64,000 bases of DNA, taken from the NCBI RefSeq assembly GCF_030450055.1, contig NZ_CP118480.1, positions 1,019,415 to 1,083,414 of the forward strand. Reading direction: 5' to 3'. Below the pieces are notes generated by a model, which worked only from the letters and a program-made list of their open reading frames with translations, searched no databases and was not told the DNA's origin. This DNA comes from Gallaecimonas kandeliae (lineage in GTDB: Bacteria; Pseudomonadota; Gammaproteobacteria; Enterobacterales; Gallaecimonadaceae). The position numbers and the translations under genes were made by a program. The stretch's first letter is position 1. Each line of letters starts with the position of its first letter. Below, piece by piece: positions 1-10,240 of this stretch.

Positions 1-347
1 GCTACAAGATGGACCTGCGCCGAGTCAAGGTGCCTCTCTATGTGATGGCGGCAGAAAAGGACCATATAGTGCCGCCCCAGAGCGCTTTCGCTTCGGCCGC
101 CCTCATGGGGGGTAACAAGAAGCGGCTGGTGACCTCAGGCGCCGGCCATGTGGCCGGAGTGGTCAATCCGCCCGCCAAAGGCAAGTACGGCTATCGCGTC
201 GAGGGGGAAGAGGGCGAGCATACCGGTTCCTGGTGGTTGGACTGGTACCGCTGGCTCTCTGATCTGGCCCCGGAACGGGTGCCGGCCCGTGAGATCCAGG
301 GAGGCCTGGCTCCCGCCCCCGGGGATTACGTCAAAGCCCGAGTATGA
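1..347 (+). CDS. phaC: Polyhydroxyalkanoate synthase, C-terminal part (cut by window start)
   Basis: The reading frame is open from base 3 to the TGA at 345-347, so only about the last 114 residues of the gene are present. PhaC polymerises hydroxyacyl-CoA into polyhydroxyalkanoate granules in the cytoplasm. The visible part has the C-terminal signature of class I synthases: an Asp in the AAEKDHIVP stretch, the catalytic His in SGAGHVAGVVNPP, then KGKYGY and a Gly-Ser-Trp-Trp segment. The active-site Cys lies upstream of the window. A bidirectional terminator follows immediately and separates it from the convergent lipoprotein gene. Family assignment is firm; the subclass is inferred from this tail alone. 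Confidence 0.88.
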   Translation, partial: YKMDLRRVKVPLYVMAAEKDHIVPPQSAFASAALMGGNKKRLVTSGAGHVAGVVNPPAKGKYGYRVEGEEGEHTGSWWLDWYRWLSDLAPERVPAREIQGGLAPAPGDYVKARV

Positions 348-372
348 AAAAACGCCCCTAGGGGCGTTTTTT
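347..372. terminator. Bidirectional rho-independent terminator
   Basis: A 6-bp CGCCCC/GGGGCG stem with a TA loop is flanked by six A on the left and six T on the right. It can therefore terminate both phaC (plus) and the OmpA-like lipoprotein gene (minus). Confidence 0.85.
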
Positions 373-373
373 G

Positions 374-1042
374 TTACTGGTTTTCCACTATGGGAATGAG
401 CTCTATCTCGACCCGGCGGTTCTTGGCCCGGCCTTCGGCTGTGGCGTTGCTGGCGATGGGCTTGGTCTGGCCGTAGCCTACCGTTTCCAGGCGCTCCGGC
501 ATCACGCCGCGGCGAACCAGGTAGCTCTTGACGGAGCTGGCGCGGTTCTCGGACAGGGTCTGGTTGTAGGCGGCGGCCCCTGTGCTGTCGGTGTGGCCGG
601 AGATCTCCACCATGGTCTTGGGGTACTTGTTGAGGGTGGTGGCCAGATCCCCCAGCACCGATTGGAACTCGGGTTTGACGTCGGCACGGTTGACGTCGAA
701 GGTGATGCCGTTGGGGATGGTCAGTAGCAGGTTGTCGCCGTTGCGCTGCACGTCGATGCCGGTTCCTGCGGTCTGCTGGCGGATCTCGGCTTCCTGCTTG
801 TCCATGTAGTTACCGACGGCAGCGCCGGCCAGGGCACCGACGGCGGCGCCGACCAGGGCGCGATCACGGTGATGGCTGCCGGTGGCCTTGCCCAATATGG
901 CGCCCGCAATGGCGCCTATGGTGGCGCCTGTGGCCGTCTTGTTGGTGCGTTGCTCACCGGTCTGAGGGTCGACTGTGGTACAGCCGGCCATGGCAAGGGT
1001 GGCGGCCAGGGCAAAAACGCCGAGATGCTTGGTCTGGAACAT
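374..1042 (-). CDS. OmpA-family outer-membrane lipoprotein with glycine-zipper region (YiaD-like)
   Basis: This is a 222-residue precursor. The signal peptide ends in a lipobox (LAMAG before Cys21), so the mature protein should be lipidated and sorted to the outer membrane. Residues about 38-80 are rich in Gly and Ala in a glycine-zipper pattern and probably insert in or pack against the membrane. Residues about 105-215 form an OmpA-like peptidoglycan-binding domain, with the typical ISGHTDSTG segment and the NRRVEI end. The build resembles E. coli YiaD. It likely links the outer membrane to the cell wall. It is a single gene convergent with phaC. A porin role is unlikely because there is no beta-barrel. 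Confidence 0.88.
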   Translation of the reverse strand: MFQTKHLGVFALAATLAMAGCTTVDPQTGEQRTNKTATGATIGAIAGAILGKATGSHHRDRALVGAAVGALAGAAVGNYMDKQEAEIRQQTAGTGIDVQRNGDNLLLTIPNGITFDVNRADVKPEFQSVLGDLATTLNKYPKTMVEISGHTDSTGAAAYNQTLSENRASSVKSYLVRRGVMPERLETVGYGQTKPIASNATAEGRAKNRRVEIELIPIVENQ

Positions 1043-1125
1043 ATGGATATCTCCAAGGTTTTTCAGAATCTTATCAAAGCCATTCTGGCTGCAAGCAAGG
1101 GACCTCGGTGCCGTTCAGATTGACT

Positions 1126-1374
1126 TCAGTGATTGCGGATGTGCAAGGCGGGATGGAGGTCGATACGGCCGTCGGCATCGACGGTGATGTAGTGGCCACT
1201 GTGTTCCAGCACGGCCAGCGGGCTGTGGACTATGCCGCGAACAAAAAGCAACCTGGCCCCGACTTTCATCAAGGCGTAGACGGCGTCCAGCTGTAGCTCG
1301 TCCAATACTTCAAAGTTCTGCCGTAGATCCCTGGCTGTCAGTCTGCGCTCTGATGGGGGAATGGAAGGCGTCAT
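1126..1374 (-). CDS. Small protein of unknown function (82 aa)
   Basis: I do not recognise this family. The ATG at 1374 is preceded, 11-12 bases away, by a good GGGGAG ribosome-binding sequence on the minus strand. The protein shows a plausible soluble mixture of residues, with no signal peptide, membrane segment or cysteine. The central part reads like an alternating beta-strand pattern (GARLLFVRGIV, then HYITVDADGRI). It fills the space between the lipoprotein gene and the divergent greA. No overlapping ORF explains the region better, but its small size leaves some doubt that it is translated. Confidence 0.5.
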   Translation of the reverse strand: MTPSIPPSERRLTARDLRQNFEVLDELQLDAVYALMKVGARLLFVRGIVHSPLAVLEHSGHYITVDADGRIDLHPALHIRNH

Positions 1375-1553
1375 TGTTGATGGCTCCCCTATTAGATGAA
1401 CCTAATGAGTGTAGACTCCCGGCTTCGGTTGTTCTGGTGCTGACGGGCGACTTTTCGCTAGAATGCCGCAAAAGTATGACGCACCCAGCATAATCCTCAG
1501 GGTTTTGCCGGGTTGCTGTTGTCTGTTTTCGGCAAGTATTAGATGGAGAAGCC

Positions 1554-2030
1554 ATGAAGCCGATCCCGATGACCCAGGTGGGTGCGGATAAACTGCGAGA
1601 AGAACTCAAGCACCTCAAAAGTGTGCGTCGGCCGCAGATCATCGAAGCCATCGCCACCGCCAGAGAGCTGGGCGATCTTAAGGAGAATGCTGAGTATCAC
1701 GCCGCCCGTGAACAACAGAGCTTCTGTGAAGGCCGTATTCAGGAGATCGAAGGCAAGCTCAGCAATGTGCAGATCATCGATGTCACCAAGCTCACCAACA
1801 ACGGCAAGGTGATCTTCGGCGCTACCGTGACCCTGCTGAACCTGGATACCGACGACGAGGTGACCTACCGCATCGTGGGTGACGACGAGGCCGACATCAA
1901 ACAGAACCTGATCTCCGTCAGCTCCCCAATGGCCCGGGCCTTGATAGGCAAAGCCCTGGACGATGTGGCTGTGGTGGATACCCCTTCAGGCGGCAAGGAA
2001 TTCGAGATCATCGAGGTCCAGTACCTCTAA
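1554..2030 (+). CDS. greA: Transcription elongation factor GreA
   Basis: GreA enters the secondary channel of RNA polymerase and stimulates cleavage of backtracked transcripts. The 158-residue length is standard for the family. Residues 1-75 form the N-terminal coiled coil, with the conserved tip around [15 protein letters not shown] (the Asp and Glu that help bind the catalytic magnesium). Residues about 80-158 are the FKBP-like globular domain. The ATG at 1554 follows a GGAGAAG ribosome-binding site. It has its own terminator. In many relatives greA follows carAB, which is not present here. Confidence 0.97.
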   Translation: MKPIPMTQVGADKLREELKHLKSVRRPQIIEAIATARELGDLKENAEYHAAREQQSFCEGRIQEIEGKLSNVQIIDVTKLTNNGKVIFGATVTLLNLDTDDEVTYRIVGDDEADIKQNLISVSSPMARALIGKALDDVAVVDTPSGGKEFEIIEVQYL

Positions 2031-2032
2031 AT

Positions 2033-2060
2033 AAAAAAGGCCGCCAACGGCGGCCTTTTT
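2033..2060 (+). terminator. Rho-independent terminator after greA
   Basis: A 7-bp GGCCGCC/GGCGGCC stem with a 3-base loop is preceded by six A and followed by five T. It serves greA and probably also the convergent yhbY. Confidence 0.85.
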
Positions 2061-2075
2061 CATGAGGTCCTGTCC

Positions 2076-2369
2076 TTAGCGGGGCAGGCGGATCACCGGC
2101 TCCTTGGCCGGGCGGTAGAAGACCAGAACATGGCCGATCTGCTGGACCTTGGTTGCCCCTGTTTGCTGGGCTATGGTCTCAAAGACCGCTTCTTTGAGTT
2201 CGCGGTCCTTGATGGGGGCCTTGACCTTGATGAGCTCGTGATGCTCCAGGGCCTGGTCGATTTCCGCCAGGACACCTTCGGTCAAACCGTTGTTGCCCAG
2301 CATGACGACCGGCTTGAGAGGATGCGCCAGGGCTTTGAGATGTTGCCGTTGTTTCGGCGTGAGTTCCAT
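2076..2369 (-). CDS. yhbY: Ribosome assembly RNA-binding protein YhbY
   Basis: This is a 97-residue CRM-domain protein, the same length as E. coli YhbY. YhbY binds pre-50S ribosomal particles. The N-terminal KQRQHLKALAHPLKPVV stretch and the GNNGLTEGVL loop (the GxxG RNA-binding motif) are clear. It is divergent from rlmE with only about 75 bases between their starts, so the two 23S rRNA-related genes share a promoter region, as in E. coli. Confidence 0.95.
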   Translation of the reverse strand: MELTPKQRQHLKALAHPLKPVVMLGNNGLTEGVLAEIDQALEHHELIKVKAPIKDRELKEAVFETIAQQTGATKVQQIGHVLVFYRPAKEPVIRLPR

Positions 2370-2444
2370 TGAGATGACCCTTGTGGGTTGAAAACCGCAA
2401 TTTTATCGCCATTTATAGTTCAAGAGAAACGTCAAGAGAGATCC

Positions 2445-3074
2445 ATGCCTAAGAAGAAGCGTTCCGCCAGTTCCTCGCGGTGGCTCAAAGAGCACTTTGA
2501 CGACCCCTATGTTCTGGAAGCCCAGAAACGCGGGCTGCGTTCCAGGGCCGTTTTCAAGCTCGAGGAGATCCAGAGCAAAGACAGGCTGCTCCGCCCTGGC
2601 ATGACGGTGGTGGACCTGGGCGCCGCCCCCGGCGGTTGGTCGCAGCTGGCCAGTGAGCTGGTGGGGGACCAGGGCGAAGTGATCGCCTGCGACATCCTGC
2701 CCATGGACCCTCTGCCCGGCGTCGCTTTCCTGCAAGGGGACTTCCGTGATGAGGCGGTGTTGGGGGCTCTCCTTGAGCGCATCGGCGGCCGCCAGGTGGA
2801 CGTGGTGCTCTCCGACATGGCCCCCAACATGAGCGGTACCAAGGGTGTCGACCAGCCGCGCGCCATGTACTTGGTGGAGCTGGCCCTGGACATGTGTCAC
2901 CAGGTGTTGGCACCGGGCGGCAGTTTCGCGGTCAAAGTCTTCATGGGTGAAGGCTTCGAGGAATACATGAAGGCGGTCAGGGCCGCTTTTACCGTCGTCA
3001 AGACCCGTAAACCCGATTCATCCCGATCAAGGTCATCGGAAGTCTACATTGTGGCGACAGGGTACAAGTTATAG
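2445..3074 (+). CDS. rlmE: 23S rRNA 2'-O-ribose methyltransferase RlmE (FtsJ/RrmJ)
   Basis: RlmE methylates the 2'-OH of U2552 in the 23S rRNA A loop, using S-adenosylmethionine. The 209-residue protein has the SAM-binding motif [13 protein letters not shown] (about residues 55-67). It also carries the conserved catalytic Lys and Asp residues (K in [11 protein letters not shown] in [12 protein letters not shown] in [10 protein letters not shown]). The start was placed at the ATG of MPKKKRS, which has an AAGAGAG ribosome-binding site. An ORF extending to 2388 has no such support. ftsH follows, as in E. coli. Confidence 0.96.
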   Translation: MPKKKRSASSSRWLKEHFDDPYVLEAQKRGLRSRAVFKLEEIQSKDRLLRPGMTVVDLGAAPGGWSQLASELVGDQGEVIACDILPMDPLPGVAFLQGDFRDEAVLGALLERIGGRQVDVVLSDMAPNMSGTKGVDQPRAMYLVELALDMCHQVLAPGGSFAVKVFMGEGFEEYMKAVRAAFTVVKTRKPDSSRSRSSEVYIVATGYKL

Positions 3075-3119
3075 TACCCTGCCGATTAGCGCGCCCCACA
3101 GCCTCAAGAGGTGCTTAAG

Positions 3120-5033
<1,914 letters not shown>

Positions 5034-5037
5034 TGTC

Positions 5038-5065
5038 AAACCCCGAGCTTGCTCGGGGTTTTCTT
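5038..5065 (+). terminator. Terminator between ftsH and folP
   Basis: An 8-bp CCCCGAGC/GCTCGGGG stem with a TT loop is followed by TTTTCTTT. It lies 4 bases after the ftsH stop and 17 bases before the folP start. It may act as a partial terminator that sets folP-glmM below ftsH. Confidence 0.75.
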
Positions 5066-5082
5066 TATCGAAGGACAAGCGC

Positions 5083-5883
5083 ATGACAGCTCAGATCATG
5101 GGGATCCTCAACGTGACCCCGGATTCCTTTTCCGATGGCGGCCGCTACCAGGGCTTGGAAGCGGCCTTGCGCCATGCCGAACGCTTGATTGCCGAAGGCG
5201 CTCACTGGCTCGACATCGGCGGAGAGTCCACCCGCCCCGGGGCGGCCGAGGTGCCGGAAGCCGAAGAGGTCGAGCGGGTGGTGCCGGTAGTGGAGGCGAT
5301 CAAGGCCAGGTTCGACGTCAAGGTGTCGGTGGATACCTCCAAAGCCGCCGTGATGAAAGGGGCCATAGCGGCAGGGGCTGACATGATCAATGACGTCAGG
5401 GCCCTTAGGGAACCCGGCGCCCTGGCGGCGGTGGCCGCCAGCGATGTACTGGTCTGCCTGATGCACATGCAGGGCCAGCCCCGCACCATGCAGGCAGCTC
5501 CCCAGTACCAGGATCTGATGGGGGAGGTGAGCGCCTTCCTTATGGACAGGGTTGCCGCCTGCGAAGGGGCCGGCATCAAACGGGAACGCATCTGGTTGGA
5601 TCCGGGCTTCGGTTTCGGCAAGTCCCTGGAAGATAACTACGTGATGCTGAACCGCCTTGAAGAATTCCAAGCCTTGGGCCTGCCGCTCTTGGTGGGCATG
5701 TCGCGAAAATCCATGGTGGGGCAATTGCTGGACAGGCCTGTCGATGAGCGCCTGGCCGGCTCCCTGGCCTGTGCCCTGGTTGCCGTTCAGCGCGGGGCTG
5801 ATATCATTCGCGTCCATGACGTCCAGGCCACCCAAGATGTGCTCAAGGTCTGGCAAGCCATTACCACGGAGTGTAAAGCGTGA
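5083..5883 (+). CDS. folP: Dihydropteroate synthase
   Basis: FolP condenses 6-hydroxymethyl-dihydropterin pyrophosphate with p-aminobenzoate in folate synthesis and is the sulfonamide target. The 266-residue TIM-barrel protein shows the pterin-binding signatures [15 protein letters not shown] near the start and [13 protein letters not shown], plus the late GMSRKSM lysine/arginine loop. The ATG at 5083 was chosen because it follows an AAGGA site and matches the family N-terminus. A longer frame to 5014 would run back across the terminator. Its last bases overlap the glmM start by 4 (GTGA), which suggests coupled translation. Confidence 0.96.
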   Translation: MTAQIMGILNVTPDSFSDGGRYQGLEAALRHAERLIAEGAHWLDIGGESTRPGAAEVPEAEEVERVVPVVEAIKARFDVKVSVDTSKAAVMKGAIAAGADMINDVRALREPGALAAVAASDVLVCLMHMQGQPRTMQAAPQYQDLMGEVSAFLMDRVAACEGAGIKRERIWLDPGFGFGKSLEDNYVMLNRLEEFQALGLPLLVGMSRKSMVGQLLDRPVDERLAGSLACALVAVQRGADIIRVHDVQATQDVLKVWQAITTECKA

Positions 5884-7220
5884 GCGAGCGTAAGTATTTC
5901 GGCACCGACGGGGTCCGCGGTCTCGTTGGTGAATATCCCATTACCCCCGAGTTCGCCCTCAAACTGGGCTACGCCGCCGGCAAGGTGCTGGCCAGCCGCG
6001 GCACCAACAAGGTGCTGATCGGCAAGGACACCCGCATCTCCGGTTACATGCTGGAGTCGGCCCTGGAAGCCGGGTTATCTGCGGCCGGCATCAACATCGA
6101 ACTGATGGGGCCCATGCCGACGCCTGCCGTGGCCTACCTGACCCGTACCTTCAGGGCCGAAGCCGGCATCGTCATCTCCGCCTCCCACAATCCCTATCAC
6201 GACAACGGCATCAAGTTCTTCTCTGCCGATGGGGAAAAGCTGCCTGACGAGGTAGAGCTGGCCATCGAAGCCGAACTGGACAAGCCCATGAACGGCATCA
6301 ACTCAGAGAAGCTGGGCAAGGCCCGGCGCCTGGACGATGCCGCCGGCCGCTATATCGAGTTCTGCAAGTCCAACTTCCCGAGTCAGCTGTCCCTTAAGGG
6401 GATGCGCATGGTGGTGGACTGCGCCCACGGTGCCACCTACCACATAGCCCCGGCCGTGTTCAGCGAGCTGGGGGCCGAGGTGATCAGCATCGGCACCAGC
6501 CCTGACGGCTTCAACATCAACGCCGGCTGTGGCGCCACCGACACCAAGGCCCTGGCGGCCAAGGTGGTGGAAGTGCGGGCCGACCTGGGCCTGGCCTTGG
6601 ATGGCGACGGCGACAGGGTGATGATGGTGGACGGCAAGGGACAGCTCATCGACGGTGACCAGCTGCTGTTCATCATCGCCAGCTTCTGGCAGAGCCAGGG
6701 CCTGCTGGAAGGAGGCGTGGTGGGTACCCTGATGTCAAACCTCGGCATGGAAGTGGCGCTGAAGGAAAAAGGCATCGCCTTCGACCGCGCCAAAGTGGGT
6801 GACCGCTACGTGCTGGAAATGCTGAAAAGCCGTGGTTGGACCCTGGGCGGCGAATCCTCAGGCCACATCATCAGCCTCAAGCACACCAGCACAGGTGACG
6901 GTATCGTCGCCGGCCTGCAGGTACTGCACGCCCTGCGTGCCACAGGCAGGAGCCTGGCGGAATTGGCAAGCGAGATGCCCAAGTACCCCCAGAAGCTGAT
7001 CAACGTCCGCTACCAGAAGGGTCAGGACCCCTTGGCGTCTGTGCAGGTCGAAACGGCCGTGGCAGAAGTGGAAGCCGCGCTCGGTGACAAGGGCAGGGTG
7101 CTGCTGCGTAAATCCGGCACCGAACCCGTGGTAAGGGTGATGGTCGAAGGAGTACAGAAGGCCCAGGTGGAGCAGCTCGCCAAGCATATCGCCGACGCTG
7201 TAACCAGCGCTGCCCAATAA
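5880..7220 (+). CDS. glmM: Phosphoglucosamine mutase
   Basis: GlmM converts glucosamine-6-phosphate to glucosamine-1-phosphate for peptidoglycan and LPS precursor synthesis. The 446-residue length is typical. The phosphoserine loop [10 protein letters not shown] places the active Ser at residue 102, as in E. coli. The metal-binding DGDGDR motif follows at about residues 241-246. The C-terminal phosphate-binding loop [12 protein letters not shown] is present. The start is GTG at 5880, overlapping folP. In many relatives tpiA lies between glmM and secG; here it does not. Confidence 0.97.
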   Translation: MSERKYFGTDGVRGLVGEYPITPEFALKLGYAAGKVLASRGTNKVLIGKDTRISGYMLESALEAGLSAAGINIELMGPMPTPAVAYLTRTFRAEAGIVISASHNPYHDNGIKFFSADGEKLPDEVELAIEAELDKPMNGINSEKLGKARRLDDAAGRYIEFCKSNFPSQLSLKGMRMVVDCAHGATYHIAPAVFSELGAEVISIGTSPDGFNINAGCGATDTKALAAKVVEVRADLGLALDGDGDRVMMVDGKGQLIDGDQLLFIIASFWQSQGLLEGGVVGTLMSNLGMEVALKEKGIAFDRAKVGDRYVLEMLKSRGWTLGGESSGHIISLKHTSTGDGIVAGLQVLHALRATGRSLAELASEMPKYPQKLINVRYQKGQDPLASVQVETAVAEVEAALGDKGRVLLRKSGTEPVVRVMVEGVQKAQVEQLAKHIADAVTSAAQ

Positions 7221-7253
7221 ACAAGCACTTGAACGGCTTTTTGCAAAATCACC

Positions 7254-7282
7254 TTGCGGGGGGGCGGTGGCTTCGTTAATAT
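7254..7282 (+). promoter_or_regulatory. Candidate sigma-70 promoter for secG and the tRNA genes
   Basis: A TTGCGG -35 element (7254-7259) and a TAATAT -10 element (7277-7282) are separated by 17 bases. They stand in the 195-base gap between glmM and secG. Transcription from here would cover secG, tRNA-Leu and tRNA-fMet. This is a pattern match only. Confidence 0.5.
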
Positions 7283-7415
7283 CTGCCCCGCTTTCGAGGA
7301 GAAGGTTGGCCAAAAGCCATTGCTGATGCTCGAGGTCGCTTGACAGTGATTGCCAATTTGCGACAATCACGGCGCGGCGGGGACCACTCCCTGCCAGAGA
7401 CAGGAAGCTGCTGAT

Positions 7416-7742
7416 ATGTACGAAGTTCTGTTAGTAGTGTACCTGCTCGTGGCGCTGGCCCTTATCGGTCTGGTAATGATCCAGCAAGGTAAAGGTGCCG
7501 ATATGGGTGCGTCTTTTGGAGCAGGTGCCTCGAATACCGTTTTCGGGGCCAGTGGTTCAGGTAACTTCCTGACCCGGGCTACCGCCATAGCGGGAACGCT
7601 GTTCTTTGTCCTGAGTCTGATTCTGGGCAGCATGACAGCAAACAGGGTGAAGCCGGACGAGAAATGGCAGAACCTACAAAAACCGGCAACTGAGCAAACT
7701 CAGAAGCCGACATCAGAGAAGCCGGACGTTCCGACTAACTGA
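7416..7742 (+). CDS. secG: Preprotein translocase subunit SecG
   Basis: SecG is the small inner-membrane partner of SecYE that assists SecA-driven export. The 108-residue protein has two membrane helices (about residues 2-23 and 53-73) joined by the conserved Gly-rich cytoplasmic loop QQGKGADMGASFGAGASN. A hydrophilic tail follows. The ATG at 7416 has AGGAAG 9 bases upstream and matches the family N-terminus MYEVLL. An upstream in-frame extension to 7350 has no support. tRNA-Leu starts 13 bases after the stop, as in E. coli. Confidence 0.96.
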   Translation: MYEVLLVVYLLVALALIGLVMIQQGKGADMGASFGAGASNTVFGASGSGNFLTRATAIAGTLFFVLSLILGSMTANRVKPDEKWQNLQKPATEQTQKPTSEKPDVPTN

Positions 7743-7755
7743 TAAAAGAAATTTA

Positions 7756-7842
7756 GCCGAGATGGTGGAATTGGTAGACACGCTATCTTGAGGGGGTAGT
7801 GCCTTAATTGGCGTGCGGGTTCAAGTCCCGCTCTCGGCACCA
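7756..7842 (+). tRNA. leuU: tRNA-Leu (anticodon GAG)
   Basis: This is an 87-nt class II tRNA with encoded CCA. The acceptor stem GCCGAGA pairs with TCTCGGC. The anticodon loop TTGAGGG lies between CTATC and GGTAG and gives GAG. A long variable arm and the GGTTCAAGTCC T-loop are present. It occupies the same place after secG as leuU in E. coli. Confidence 0.97.
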
Positions 7843-7902
7843 AAACCTGGCAGCTTAGCTTGAAGAAATTCTTCAAGTTTATTAAGATGCCGACCTGTTT
7901 GA

Positions 7903-7979
<77 letters not shown>

Positions 7980-8050
7980 AACAAGATGAAGTGAATGCCA
8001 GTCACTTCGTCAGCCAGACCCCGTGCGGGGTCAGTCAACGTCAGGTTGAG

Positions 8051-8079
8051 AAAAGCCCCGCATGTTCGGGGCTTTTTGC
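8051..8079 (+). terminator. Terminator after the tRNA genes
   Basis: AAAAGCCCCG, a short ATGT loop, then CGGGGCTTTTT forms a strong stem with a T tract. Two further hairpins lie between it and tRNA-fMet (GAAGTGA/TCACTTC at 7988-8008 and GACCCC/GGGGTC at 8017-8032). They are probably tRNA 3' processing or stability structures. Confidence 0.75.
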
Positions 8080-8171
8080 TATCTGGAGTCTGCAAAAACG
8101 CCAGCTCTGACGTAGAGGCGATTTTGCAAGGGGTATCGACTATGCTTTTGCGCGTGGTCGGGCATATGACT

Positions 8172-8191
8172 GGGCGCTTAGCCCTTTTTTT
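8172..8191 (+). terminator. Possible attenuator in the rimP leader
   Basis: A short GGGC/GCCC stem with a 5-base loop is followed by seven T, 24 bases before the rimP start. The stem is only 4 bp, so this is weak. It may be a leader attenuator of the rimP-nusA-infB operon. Confidence 0.3.
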
Positions 8192-8214
8192 GTTTGTGGA
8201 GAGGGGGTAAACCC

Positions 8215-8670
8215 TTGGCAAGACTGGAACAGCAACTGACCGACATGTTGGCCCCGGCGGTAGAAGCCCTGGGCTTTGAACTGCTTGGCATTCAAATGGC
8301 CCGCGCCGGCCGTACCACCACACTGCGTCTTTACATCGACGGCCCCGAAGGGGTGACGGTGGACAACTGTGCCGAGGTCAGCCACCAGGTCAGCGCCGTT
8401 CTCGACGTCGAGGATCCCATCCAGAGCGAGTATTTCCTGGAAGTGTCCTCTCCCGGCCTGGACAGGCCGCTGTTCGTGCCCGCGCATTTCGAGAAGGTGG
8501 TGGGCTCCGACATCGAAGTCAAATTGGTTGTGCCCGTTGCCGGGCGCCGCCGTTTTAAAGGCAAATTGGTTGCCATTGAAGGCGACATGATCCTGTTGGC
8601 ATATGAAGGCAAGGAAGACCGCTTCGCCTTCAGCAATATCGATAAAGCCAACCTGGTTCCTCAGTTTTGA
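8215..8670 (+). CDS. rimP: Ribosome maturation factor RimP
   Basis: RimP assists late maturation of the 30S subunit. The 151-residue protein has the typical N-terminal domain (APAVEALGFELLGIQ, then VDNCAEVSHQVSAVLDVEDPI) and the LEVSSPGLDRPL signature. A C-terminal SH3-like domain ends in ANLVPQF. I placed the start at TTG 8215, 7-8 bases after GGAGAGGGGG, which gives the family-like N-terminus ARLEQQL. The in-frame start at 8194 lies on or upstream of this binding site. It opens the operon with nusA and infB. Confidence 0.94.
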   Translation: MARLEQQLTDMLAPAVEALGFELLGIQMARAGRTTTLRLYIDGPEGVTVDNCAEVSHQVSAVLDVEDPIQSEYFLEVSSPGLDRPLFVPAHFEKVVGSDIEVKLVVPVAGRRRFKGKLVAIEGDMILLAYEGKEDRFAFSNIDKANLVPQF

Positions 8671-8700
8671 ATAACGGCAAAGGTGTAACGAGGCATCCTG

Positions 8701-10212
8701 ATGAATAAAGAGATCCTGCTGGTTGTCGACGCTGTCTCCAACGAAAAGGCCGTACCGCGCGAGAAGATATTCCAAGCGCTGGAGGCAGCACTGGCCACCG
8801 CCACCAAGAAAAAGCACGACAAGGAAATCGAAGTCCGGGTCGCCATTGACCGCAAGACTGGCGACTTTGACACCTTCCGCCGCTGGGAGATCGTCGACGA
8901 CAACGGCGAGGTCCTGGAGCACCCCCTGAAAGAGGTGACCCTGGCCGCCGCCCGTGCCATGGAAGAGAACGATGAACTGCAGGTCGGTGAATACATCGAA
9001 GAGCAGATCGATTCCATCACCTTCGACCGTATCACCACCCAAACCGCCAAGCAGGTCATACTGCAGAAGGTGCGCGAAGCTGAGCGTGCCCAGGTGGTAG
9101 AACAGTTTGCCGACAACGTGGGCGAGCTGGTTACCGGCGTGGTCAAGAAGGCCACCCGTGACATGGTTATCCTGGATCTCGGCAACAACGCCGAGGCCGT
9201 GCTCTACCGTGACGAGATGCTGCCCCGCGAATCCTTCCGCCCCGGCGACCGGGCTCGCGCCCTGCTGTTCGCCGTCAAGCCCGAGGCTAGAGGCGCCCAG
9301 CTGTTCCTGAGCCGCGCCAAGCCGCAGATGCTGATCGAACTGTTCCGCATCGAGGTGCCGGAGATCGGCGAAGAACTCATCGAGATCAAGGGCGCCGCCC
9401 GCGATCCCGGCAGCCGCGCCAAGATCGCCGTTAAGACCAATGACCGTCGCATCGACCCCATCGGTGCCTGCGTCGGTATGCGTGGCGCCCGCGTCCAGGC
9501 CGTTTCCGGTGAACTGGAAGGCGAGCGCGTCGACATAGTGCTGTGGGACGACAACCCGGCCCAGTTCGTGATCAACGCCATGGCCCCGGCCGACGTGGCC
9601 TCCATCGTCGTGGACGAAGATGCCCACGCCATGGATATCGCCGTGGAAGAGAGCAACCTGGCCCAGGCCATCGGCCGTGGTGGCCAGAACGTGCGCCTGG
9701 CCAGCCAGCTGACCGGCTGGGAACTGAACGTGATGACGGTGGCCGATCTCAAGACCAAGCACCAGGCAGAAAGCGACAAGGTCCTCAAGAACTTCATGGA
9801 TAAACTGGAGATCGACGAGGACTTCGCTGCCCTGCTGGTGGAAGAAGGTTTCTCCACCCTCGAAGAAATCGCCTACGTCCCCACCTCCGAGTTCCTGGAG
9901 ATCGAGGGCCTGGACGAGGACCTGGTGGAAGAACTGCGCGGCCGTGCCAAGGCTGCCCTGACCACGGCGGCCCTGGCCTCCGAGGAGAGCCTCGAAGGTG
10001 CCGAGCCGGCCGAGGACTTACTGAATCTGGAAGGGATGGACAAGCACCTGGCCTATAGACTGGCCAGCCGCGGCGTCCGTACCCTTGAAGACCTGGCCGA
10101 ACAAGGCGTTGACGATTTGGCCGACATCGACGAGCTGGATGAAACCAAGGCTGGCGAGCTGATCATGGCCGCCCGCAACATCTGCTGGTTTGGCGATGAC
10201 GCCGAGGCCTAA
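8701..10212 (+). CDS. nusA: Transcription termination/antitermination protein NusA
   Basis: NusA binds RNA polymerase and nascent RNA and modulates pausing, termination and antitermination. The 503 residues show the full gammaproteobacterial layout. The N-terminal polymerase-binding domain spans 1-130, the S1 domain about 135-200, and two KH domains about 230-345 (the GxxG-type loops in [12 protein letters not shown] and [12 protein letters not shown]). Two C-terminal 50-residue acidic repeats run from about 365 to 495. It lies 30 bases after rimP and 28 before infB, in one operon. Confidence 0.97.
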   Translation: MNKEILLVVDAVSNEKAVPREKIFQALEAALATATKKKHDKEIEVRVAIDRKTGDFDTFRRWEIVDDNGEVLEHPLKEVTLAAARAMEENDELQVGEYIEEQIDSITFDRITTQTAKQVILQKVREAERAQVVEQFADNVGELVTGVVKKATRDMVILDLGNNAEAVLYRDEMLPRESFRPGDRARALLFAVKPEARGAQLFLSRAKPQMLIELFRIEVPEIGEELIEIKGAARDPGSRAKIAVKTNDRRIDPIGACVGMRGARVQAVSGELEGERVDIVLWDDNPAQFVINAMAPADVASIVVDEDAHAMDIAVEESNLAQAIGRGGQNVRLASQLTGWELNVMTVADLKTKHQAESDKVLKNFMDKLEIDEDFAALLVEEGFSTLEEIAYVPTSEFLEIEGLDEDLVEELRGRAKAALTTAALASEESLEGAEPAEDLLNLEGMDKHLAYRLASRGVRTLEDLAEQGVDDLADIDELDETKAGELIMAARNICWFGDDAEA

Positions 10213-10240
10213 GAACGGGATCAACGGAGGAAAGAATTAA

